The notes under the pieces were generated by a model that saw nothing but the letters and a program-made list of their open reading frames with translations, ran no database searches and was not told where the DNA came from. The position numbers and the translations under genes are program-made. Shown here piece after piece: positions 16,501 to 21,817 of a stretch of DNA of 27,151 nt (positions are counted from its first letter, which is position 1; every line of letters starts with the position of its first letter). This DNA is from a virus. The stretch spans positions 1-27,151 of IMG/VR virus record IMGVR_UViG_3300020180_000768; one strand, written 5' to 3'.

Positions 16501-17092
16501 CACGTTCGACGGCACCGCTGGACACACCGATCCTGCGTGGGCGACCGGATTCGCCATTGTCGCAAGGAAAACGGCAGGAGGGCTCACCGCCAGTTCGGCG
16601 GTCTACACCAACGCGCAAGGGTCGGGAGTCTACAAGTTTTACAACTCGTACACCAACGCGGTGGCAGGGACCGGAACTGGACTGAAGAATTTGACCGCAT
16701 CCATCGGCGAACTTTCCGAAGGCCGGGACGATGGCTTCCGAGCCCTTGGAACGACGGGAAACTACAAAGCCTACTGGCAGTCTCCCGAATTCGACGATGC
16801 CCAGTGGTGGGCGATCAACAGTACCGACACGATTCGGGCGAACCTTGACGATTGCCCGGTGGTGAACTTCTACTGCGACCGGAACGACAAAGCCGGAACG
16901 CGGACGGATGAAGGCGGAACACTCACGACCCCTGTCACGAGAACGACCACCGTCGGGAAGACAAAAGACCGTTGGCCATTATGGGCGCGTCACCGCAGGA
17001 TGCAGGTAGAGATCGTACTTTCAGAGAATTCCAGCGCAGTCCGAGGCCTAGACGTATGGCGGACTCCAGCACAAGCAAGGCTCAACTCATAA
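13547..17092 (+). CDS. large tail protein (tail nozzle / tubular protein B-like)
   Basis: This is an 1181-residue protein from TTG 13547, overlapping the connector stop; AGAGG lies upstream. The N-terminus (VQQPYSAGGTNCRYENGSLRPRYGF is the region at about 25-49, summarised here by PYSAGGTN and LRPRYGF) has the pattern of podovirus tail nozzle proteins, where a Gly-Gly-x-Asn turn precedes an Arg-x-Gly-Phe strand. Two copies of the inserted beta domain follow at about residues 128-210 and 228-315 (GQVLSGVVYD; GQTTSAIAFNAS with TVQTALLGLSNV). The middle and C-terminal parts are long beta-rich segments, and the end contains RHRRMQVEIVLSENS and RGLDVWRTPAQ, like the distal jelly-roll of such proteins. 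It should form the tail tube or tip under the connector. The nozzle call is inferred from position, size and these patterns. Confidence 0.68.
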   Translation: MSQKVLTRLGPFLGPHLSIDKRFVQQPYSAGGTNCRYENGSLRPRYGFRNIVGAQRYKDTEMDALKLFRRAGGVVSGEAYSTYVTVERYGSSTSNLCRLMTVDTTTGARTKVLRTKKVNTVYDLHLGGATGGTFNLTFEGQVLSGVVYDRLSNGAISLETDLEGLSNLVPADVTVATITGGHRITFSTAWEDMEVAFTLAGGALTGTTTTPVLIRSRHSHVGSEVTQILLGGATAGTYTVSFYGQTTSAIAFNASNSTVQTALLGLSNVNPGDVTVSDYANGFYLFWGGRYLGDDLDAAVITIADSTTGGAGVTRATVLSGSESTYAIDGTSAVPILADSYYRILVVDDTVYGFSHVAGEELPSPTSENTPLWKFTLGDPYSFVALKQPVAPNDASDKATVQYRRQPGSTTLGYKQFNWNGLADPGDSTLDETVFTAMATVGSVSAAITVSAQGAASALVPFATISPGNQNLQYSDCIKFQMRKNAAALAFDLRSVQIYFKDTNGVRVDLDTRVSGSSADETVNLLYNVYASFPPGKTRADWSTTKHFGLEMTVTTGTGTITLDPVTLGGMPGLYVPNRDWQIGYSWKATLTGLVSGVGGAIILPHLSLRGDIAFLDFHGEDPPYMGVIPYLTLKGSSEAQVDETQIVVRKERAQRKELPENHKDQNWGQWRIVDTVTEANPTTGYTFQTDTAAFGQLAAFTTGVFEYDDIIGASQIHGYTEWLFRKNKQFTVRDSIVGDPLNLVKTDNSDLDLLDPLEGANWILSSDFKDQPRISLEVPGGNIVVCDNGAYAQSGMTPLSKSPFSRLPGSVGCAGADSVVVWRTEAGDPAVYYVSSNADAIFVIPSFAVAAGDKQFQPEELTIPLRGEVRDFLTQGSTLVNTDRMALQVDQRGDALMVVYVDRILILRRKSLIDGRRQFEMYRYDLSSIGSSWLKADFSEDLGLRAMRINGAMDEIEYDTSDSFVPIDPTWHTPSSTSVASDTVTFDGTAGHTDPAWATGFAIVARKTAGGLTASSAVYTNAQGSGVYKFYNSYTNAVAGTGTGLKNLTASIGELSEGRDDGFRALGTTGNYKAYWQSPEFDDAQWWAINSTDTIRANLDDCPVVNFYCDRNDKAGTRTDEGGTLTTPVTRTTTVGKTKDRWPLWARHRRMQVEIVLSENSSAVRGLDVWRTPAQARLNS

Positions 17093-17095
17093 GGC

Positions 17096-17117
17096 CCATC
17101 CTATCATCCCAGGATGG
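17096..17117 (+). other. 7-bp inverted repeat overlapping the GroES promoter region
   Basis: CCATCCT (17096-17102) and AGGATGG (17111-17117) are perfect inverted repeats around an eight-base loop, four bases after the tail-gene stop. There is no T-run. The right arm ends seven bases before the -10-like element at 17125, so it may be an operator or a weak terminator. Confidence 0.4.
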
Positions 17118-17124
17118 AATATGG

Positions 17125-17130
17125 TACGAT
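17125..17130 (+). promoter_or_regulatory. -10-like element TACGAT for a leaderless GroES-like mRNA
   Basis: TGG-TACGAT ends seven bases before ATG 17138 and resembles the element before 5113. No ribosome site is present between it and the ATG. Confidence 0.5.
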
Positions 17131-17137
17131 TCCCTTG

Positions 17138-17431
17138 ATGACAACACTGGAAGCAGCGAACGACCGACTCATTCTGAAGATGGACGACAAGGAGGAAATC
17201 TCAGCGGGAGGCATCCACCTTGCACAAGACGCCCAAGAAAAACCGCGCAGAGGGACCGTAGTCTCGGTCGGGCCAGGAGTCTTCAACGACAAGGGAGAGA
17301 CCAACCCAATGAGTGCCGTAGTCGGCGACCGCGCCATTGTAAGCCAATGGGCCGGGAACGAGTTCAAGTTTGAAGGACAGGAATACGTCTGCGTCCATAT
17401 CGAAGACGTGATGGCATGGATAAGGGCCTGA
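17138..17431 (+). CDS. groES-like: phage-encoded GroES-like co-chaperonin
   Basis: This is a 97-residue protein, the normal size for Cpn10. ATG 17138 is chosen over an in-frame ATG at 17114 because a -10-like element lies between them and family similarity begins at ANDRLILK. The GroES pattern is clear. The mobile loop has SAGGIHL, where IHL stands for the hydrophobic tripeptide that docks on GroEL, then AQEKPRRGTVVSVGPG, then VVGDRAIVSQWAGNEFKFEG, and a C-terminal EYVCVHIEDVMAWI strand. GroES caps GroEL and helps folding in the host cytoplasm. Phage versions such as T4 gp31 adapt the host chaperonin to fold the capsid protein. It is placed right after the structural genes, with a probable own promoter. 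Confidence 0.9.
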   Translation: MTTLEAANDRLILKMDDKEEISAGGIHLAQDAQEKPRRGTVVSVGPGVFNDKGETNPMSAVVGDRAIVSQWAGNEFKFEGQEYVCVHIEDVMAWIRA

Positions 17432-17434
17432 CCA

Positions 17435-17668
17435 ATGTCCTGTAACCGAGCCGCACACGAAGCGAACGTCCGCATGGTCGCCAAAACATTCGACGCCACG
17501 ATCGAAATAGCGGGCAACGGACATTTCAAGATCGAGGGGAAAGGGTGGAGAGTGTACGTCCCGTCTACCCCGCGCTGCAGATGGGACGAGGTTCGGATCC
17601 GCAAGCACATCGTGGGCACGATATTCAAGCAAGCCTGCGAGAAGGCTTCAAGGATAGGGAAAAAATGA
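17435..17668 (+). CDS. small HicA/dsRBD-like protein (tentative)
   Basis: This is a 77-residue basic protein from ATG 17435, three bases after the GroES stop. The middle has AGNGHFKIEGKGWRVYVPS (about residues 26-44) followed by TPRCRWDEVR and a C-terminal helix IVGTIFKQACEKA. A His-containing first strand, a Pro-Ser-Thr-Pro turn and a basic helix resemble the small dsRBD-like fold of HicA-type and related phage proteins. There is no adjacent HicB-like antitoxin, so a toxin-antitoxin role is not supported. It could be an RNA-binding or mRNA-interfering accessory protein. The frame and start are reasonable; the fold is tentative. Confidence 0.55.
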   Translation: MSCNRAAHEANVRMVAKTFDATIEIAGNGHFKIEGKGWRVYVPSTPRCRWDEVRIRKHIVGTIFKQACEKASRIGKK

Positions 17669-17714
17669 CTGACTCGCATCAGACCGACAACAAGAGCAAG
17701 GCTAACGTGCCCGA

Positions 17715-18005
17715 ATGAACGAGCGTGTGTTCACGTCCGAAGGATGCTCGATCTCCGTAGCCTGGAAAGACACCGAAGCATGGGTGGCCATGATGCAAAG
17801 CGACAATCCGCTTGCACTTCTAGGTCTTGCATCTCAGGTCAAATCATTTCTGTTCGATCAGGGAATTAAGCGTATGACCACCTCAGTTAGCGCATCGGAC
17901 GAACGAACGTACAAGCTCGTGAGCGCGTTTGGTTTTGTACCTTGGGAGATCATCATGGTGTTGCCAACTTCAGAATACAGCGGGCCAGGTAGATTGGTAC
18001 CGTAA
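17715..18005 (+). CDS. short GNAT-like protein
   Basis: This 96-residue protein starts at ATG 17715; TAACGT ends seven bases before that ATG and may be another -10-like element. The C-terminal half contains IKRMTTSVSASDERTYKLVS then AFGFVPWEIIMVLP, which is the end of a GNAT acetyltransferase fold: the strand, the helix that follows acetyl-CoA, and the GF strand. The N-terminal part is too short for a full GNAT domain (usually about 140-150 residues), and no Q/R-x-x-G-x-G/A acetyl-CoA loop is visible, so it may be degenerate, minimal, or a structural relative. It overlaps the next gene by one base (TAATG). Confidence 0.6.
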   Translation: MNERVFTSEGCSISVAWKDTEAWVAMMQSDNPLALLGLASQVKSFLFDQGIKRMTTSVSASDERTYKLVSAFGFVPWEIIMVLPTSEYSGPGRLVP

Positions 18006-18754
18006 TGAATGTAGCAATAATTACTTATTGTGAAACATCAGTCGTTCCTCGCCCAGCATCACTGACATTTGAGACCCTACGGGTCGGTTATCCGACTGCG
18101 GCCGTTACCGTTTTCGACAACAGTTCCCATCCGGAGGCGCGTAATGTGTTCAAGAAATTGTCTAACTGCATCGGCGCAGACTACGTGCAGATCGAGCCGG
18201 AACGGCCGCACTACCATATCCTTTGGAGTTTAATCGAGTGCGCAACAGGTCGTCTAGTAATACTTGACCCTGACTTAGTGTTTTGGAAAGATTGCGAATT
18301 GGCAGACTTTGGAGATGCGCTTTTGGCAGGAAGAAGGCTCCCTAAATTCTATTGTCCGCTTACTCATACTCTTACTTCATCTCGAATTCATACGAGCCAC
18401 TTGATCGTTCCTGACTGCCAACTATTAGTTGAGAATGTTCGGACATCTTCGATGGAGTGGCATCCATTTCGTCCGTTCCAATACTATTGTGCACCAACAT
18501 GGAAGCGCGAAGACACCGGCAGCCAATTGTGCAAATTACTTGGCAGAAAGGCAAAACGGTTCGACAATGAATTCCTCGACCGCTATGACCACCTGTTCTG
18601 TGGCACCCACTTCCAACATGTAATGCCATACCTCGAAAAGTCGTCATTGGATGTGTTTGTTGACGGGTATCGCAATTTGGCGTCGAACGATATCTCCGCA
18701 CTTCGCGGAGTCTGGCGAGAGCAACAAAAAGCTCTGCTGGTTTGTAAGCCATAA
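18005..18754 (+). CDS. GT-A-type glycosyltransferase (second, AT-richer)
   Basis: This is a 249-residue protein from ATG 18005. The N-terminal strand NVAIITYCETS (2-12) and VTVFDNSSHPEA (34-45) are typical of GT-A starts. GRLVILDPDLVFW (about 82-94) contains the DxD motif as DPD. The later part has a HYHILWSLIECA helix and a C-terminal region with CGTHFQHVMPYL. The gene has visibly lower GC than the structural genes: 24 of 60 bases at 18001-18060 and 26 of 60 at 18361-18420. This suggests acquisition from another source. The substrate is unknown; virion glycosylation or host-surface change are both possible. It is not closely similar by eye to the glycosyltransferase at 2813. Confidence 0.7.
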   Translation: MNVAIITYCETSVVPRPASLTFETLRVGYPTAAVTVFDNSSHPEARNVFKKLSNCIGADYVQIEPERPHYHILWSLIECATGRLVILDPDLVFWKDCELADFGDALLAGRRLPKFYCPLTHTLTSSRIHTSHLIVPDCQLLVENVRTSSMEWHPFRPFQYYCAPTWKREDTGSQLCKLLGRKAKRFDNEFLDRYDHLFCGTHFQHVMPYLEKSSLDVFVDGYRNLASNDISALRGVWREQQKALLVCKP

Positions 18755-18755
18755 T
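18750..18755 (+). promoter_or_regulatory. -10-like element CATAAT for a leaderless internal virion gene
   Basis: CATAAT ends seven bases before ATG 18763 and overlaps the stop codon of the glycosyltransferase. It is the same hexamer at the same distance as before 12543. No ribosome site is visible. Confidence 0.5.
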
Positions 18756-18762
18756 CCACGGT

Positions 18763-19500
18763 ATGCCCATACCCGCAGTAGTAGGAGCAGGAATAATAAC
18801 AGGCGTAGGGGGGCTCCTTGGTGGACTCATCGGGAAAAAGGGTGCGGACCGTCAGGCGAAAGCAGCCGAAGGTATTGCTGCGAACCAGCTGGATTGGGTC
18901 AAGAACCTTTTCGGACAGCGCAAAGGAGACATCGAAGGCGTCCAGAAGTGGGCCGGAGAGCAAGGACTGCTCGATCCAAAAGCTATGTTCGACCGGATGG
19001 ATTCTGCTACGGCAGACTCCAGAGCCCGCGACACGAAGAACCTAGTGGCCGCACTTTTCAAACAGGGCGGATACCGGCCCGGTGAGACAGCGGCGGAACG
19101 AGTCCTTGGGAATTCGGAAGTCGCACACGCCAAAGCCCGCGACCAGGAATATCTGAGTATGTCGGTCGATGCGTTCAGTCGAAGGCTTGCGCTTGCAGGC
19201 GCGCCTTACGAGACTGGACTCATCGGGGGAGTCATCAACGCAGGTACGAACCTCAGCAACATCGCGGCACAGCGAGCCGACAGAGCCCAAAGCGCGGCGT
19301 CAGGGGCGATATCAGGTCTTGCGGGAGCATGGAGCAACTATGAAGCGTGGAGACAAGCACAGAAAGTAGAGAACACGAACCAGACATCGAACGTGCTGAC
19401 GGGCGGAAGCAACGCCAGTGGCGACACTTCTGGCGGAACTCAGCAGATCGGATCAGACGAGTGGGCGAAAGGGTTGTCGAACCTCGGACGGTGGGGATAA
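18763..19500 (+). CDS. internal virion (ejection) protein
   Basis: This is a 245-residue protein from ATG 18763. The N-terminus PAVVGAGIITGVGGLLGGLIG (residues 4-24, given by its ends PAVVGAG and LLGGLIG) is a Gly-rich hydrophobic segment able to insert in a membrane. It is followed by a basic and then helical, Ala-rich body (KAAEGIAANQLDWV, ALFKQGGYRPGET, AQRADRAQSAASGAISGL). The C-terminal 50 residues are Asn/Gly/Thr-rich. This resembles DNA-ejection proteins of podoviruses (T7 gp14 / P22 gp7 type), which leave the virion and build a channel across the host envelope. It is followed directly by the next internal gene with no gap. The role is inferred from the hydrophobic N-terminus, helical body and position before the peptidoglycan hydrolase. 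Confidence 0.62.
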   Translation: MPIPAVVGAGIITGVGGLLGGLIGKKGADRQAKAAEGIAANQLDWVKNLFGQRKGDIEGVQKWAGEQGLLDPKAMFDRMDSATADSRARDTKNLVAALFKQGGYRPGETAAERVLGNSEVAHAKARDQEYLSMSVDAFSRRLALAGAPYETGLIGGVINAGTNLSNIAAQRADRAQSAASGAISGLAGAWSNYEAWRQAQKVENTNQTSNVLTGGSNASGDTSGGTQQIGSDEWAKGLSNLGRWG

Positions 19501-20472
19501 GTGCGGCAGTCGCAAGAGATCGGGCAAGAGCTTGCGGGACTACTACAGACCGTCGTCAACAATTCACCCGGAAAAATGCTCCCGGCGCACAAAAGGTATG
19601 CGCTGTCGCTCATCGCCGATGGCCAGTCCGAGCGGATCATCTCCGACGGCTACAACCGGTCAGCGGCGGAAGGCGTGTCACCGGAGGCCCATTCCGCAAA
19701 CCAGACCGCCGATGCGCTCGCGGCGCAACTCGGCATACAGCCGCCTCCGATGCCTACAGCCCAGCCACAGCAGGCACAACAAGGCCAAGACCAAGGAAGC
19801 TACAACGGCACAGTCGAAGGCCAAAACGCGCAGGGGCCGGGAACTGCGACTCCGGCACAACCGGCAAACTCTGGGACGCCACCGCCCGGAACTCGCTACG
19901 ATCCTGTCACCAGGACATCAATATGGGACCCTAACTATCACGGGCATTACATGGATATGGCTGAGGGAGGGCCAGTCGGCACTCCCGCTATAACCGCACA
20001 GCCGAGTCCGACCACTACCGGAACCCAGAACCAGGACATTGGTGCGCCACCAGTCCAGCAATTCGCGTCACTCGACCAGAAACGCATCGACGAAGGATGG
20101 CAAAAATTCCACACAGCGATGTCTAGGATGCCGACTCCTCCCGATCCTTTCCAAGATGCCGGAAATTGGGCTTACCCATCTCATAGCGATGGCCGTCGCC
20201 GGGATCATCGACCCCCAATCTGCGGCAGTGATCGGCAAGGCGATATTCGAGGCGCCCGTTCTAGCCAAGGGATACATCGACCAACAGAACGACAAGCGAT
20301 ACGCGAGCGATATCCAAATTTGGCAGAACGAGACACTGCGGTACGAGCAAGCCGCGCTCGGAGTGGAGCGGTCGGTGACAGCCCAGAAAAACAACGAACA
20401 AGACGCCTACACGGCCGACTTCAACAGGAAGTCTATACTCTACGGACAAGCCGAAACGCAACAACACCTTAA
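19501..20472 (+). CDS. N-terminal part of internal virion protein; frame changes near 20140
   Basis: This frame opens at GTG 19501, immediately after the previous stop, and closes at 20472 (323 codons). Only about the first 214-220 codons look coding. They consist of a helical N-terminal region (QELAGLLQTVV, HKRYALSLIADG), a Gln/Pro/Gly-rich linker (residues 80-150), and SLDQKRIDEGWQKFHTAMSRMP. After about 20155 the translation becomes Arg-rich and out-of-frame in character, while the +1 frame becomes clearly coding. The natural product is probably a fusion to the next entry (about 771 residues) through a +1 change of frame. A mutation or sequence error cannot be excluded. Confidence 0.6.
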   Translation: MRQSQEIGQELAGLLQTVVNNSPGKMLPAHKRYALSLIADGQSERIISDGYNRSAAEGVSPEAHSANQTADALAAQLGIQPPPMPTAQPQQAQQGQDQGSYNGTVEGQNAQGPGTATPAQPANSGTPPPGTRYDPVTRTSIWDPNYHGHYMDMAEGGPVGTPAITAQPSPTTTGTQNQDIGAPPVQQFASLDQKRIDEGWQKFHTAMSRMPTPPDPFQDAGNWAYPSHSDGRRRDHRPPICGSDRQGDIRGARSSQGIHRPTERQAIRERYPNLAERDTAVRASRARSGAVGDSPEKQRTRRLHGRLQQEVYTLRTSRNATTP

Positions 20473-21817
20473 CGACCGTGAATACCGGGTCGGGCTAAGG
20501 ACGCGACTGATCAAGCTGGACAGCCTAGCGAGCAGTGGCAAACTCTCAGCAGAAGGTTTGGCCCAAGTGAACGATACAAGGAACTACATTAGTTCGGTGC
20601 TAGACTCTGGCCTGCCTGCGTTCGACGCGCACGGACAGCCTACCCAGCCGTTCAAAGAAGCAGAAAAGAGAATGGCCGAAGCCGACTCACGGATAGGGCT
20701 CAATGCGCAACGAGTCAAAAAATTGGCCTCCGCCATCGGACTGGACAAAGAAAAAGCGGAAAGGCTCGACACCCTCTTGCCTCTCGAAGCAGCCAGGATG
20801 GCCGCACAAACCGGACTGCTCAATGCTGACCGTGTCAATAGACTTTACAACGCGGTCGATGCTGCCAGCAAGATTGACTACCGAGAGTACCGCCAAGGGC
20901 TCGAAAAGGACAAGTTTGAACTGGACAAGGTCAAAGTCGGGTTCGAGGAAGTGGGCAAACGGCTCAAGGAGGCTATGTCCAGCCGCGACGCCAACGCGAA
21001 AGCGGCCGCGAAAGCTCAAGAAAGCGCTGACGCGCGTCTGAGAGACTACAAGGGGAAAGACGGGACGATTCCTCCTGGGGACAAGGCGAACGAGTACAAG
21101 GGGTTCGTCTTGGCGGCGAAAGAGGCACAAGCCAAGGTCGAGGCGGCGGCTCCTGCGATAGACGAACTCAACAGGTTGCACTCCAGGCTCAAAGACGGAC
21201 TTGACCTGATCGTTCCGACCGAACCGACATCGAGCGGAACGACCATCGGCAGTGTGTCGAGCATGGCGGCAGGCCAACCGCACGTGTCAGGGTTTATCGA
21301 AGCCTTGAAGAAGAGCGTAGGCAAGCCGTATGTATGGGGAGGAGGCCGGAAGATAGGCGACGATGAAACCGTCGATTGTTCCGGACTGGTCTGCAACGCG
21401 CTTGAGTCGATAGGGCTCAAGGCTCCAGGCTCGACCGCCCAAGAAATGTACAAGAACACGGCAGCAGTAAATCCAGGGGAAATGCAACCCGGAGACCTCC
21501 TGTTCTTTGACTGGAAGAAAGACGGAAAGGTCGACCACGTCACTGTCTACATCGGCAACGACAGGATGATCGGGGCGTCGTCAAAGAGCAAAAAAGTGGA
21601 AGAAGTAAGCGCGCGCGGATATGTCGAAAATGTGCGCCAAGGGCAATTCGTAAAGATTGGACGGATACAGAGCCTCACCCAAGGTGGAGCACCGTCGCCA
21701 TCCTTCACGCCAGGGACAACAAAACGAGTCCCCCGCGGAGCCAAGAAGGTCGTTGGAACAAAACCGCCACCGGGGCGTGAGGCTCACTACGGTTCGCAAG
21801 ACACGGGAGGAAAGTAA
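20156..21817 (+). CDS. helical internal virion protein with C-terminal NlpC/P60 peptidase domain
   Basis: This frame is coding from about 20140 to TAA 21817. ATG 20156 (MPEIGLTH) is given as the first possible internal start, but it has no ribosome site, so synthesis by fusion with the preceding frame is favoured. A hydrophobic segment LIAMAVAGIIDP comes first, then about 350 residues of charged helix. The C-terminal domain (21280-21690) is NlpC/P60: GKPYVWGGG, the catalytic Cys in DCSGLVCNAL (TGT at 21377-21379), GDLLFFDW, and the catalytic His in VDHVTVYIG (CAC at 21536-21538). It would cut peptide bonds in peptidoglycan to let DNA or ejection proteins through. The tail is basic (TKRVPRGAKKVV). 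Confidence 0.85.
   Translation: MPEIGLTHLIAMAVAGIIDPQSAAVIGKAIFEAPVLAKGYIDQQNDKRYASDIQIWQNETLRYEQAALGVERSVTAQKNNEQDAYTADFNRKSILYGQAETQQHLNDREYRVGLRTRLIKLDSLASSGKLSAEGLAQVNDTRNYISSVLDSGLPAFDAHGQPTQPFKEAEKRMAEADSRIGLNAQRVKKLASAIGLDKEKAERLDTLLPLEAARMAAQTGLLNADRVNRLYNAVDAASKIDYREYRQGLEKDKFELDKVKVGFEEVGKRLKEAMSSRDANAKAAAKAQESADARLRDYKGKDGTIPPGDKANEYKGFVLAAKEAQAKVEAAAPAIDELNRLHSRLKDGLDLIVPTEPTSSGTTIGSVSSMAAGQPHVSGFIEALKKSVGKPYVWGGGRKIGDDETVDCSGLVCNALESIGLKAPGSTAQEMYKNTAAVNPGEMQPGDLLFFDWKKDGKVDHVTVYIGNDRMIGASSKSKKVEEVSARGYVENVRQGQFVKIGRIQSLTQGGAPSPSFTPGTTKRVPRGAKKVVGTKPPPGREAHYGSQDTGGK

Noticed and set aside
19347-19934. Other open frames over 19347-19993
   Set aside because: Arg/Thr-rich shadows of the internal virion genes with no start signals.
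20160-20472. Continuation of the 19501 frame as genuine C-terminal coding sequence
   Set aside because: Arg-rich out-of-frame composition, whereas the +1 frame here is helical and leads into the NlpC/P60 domain.
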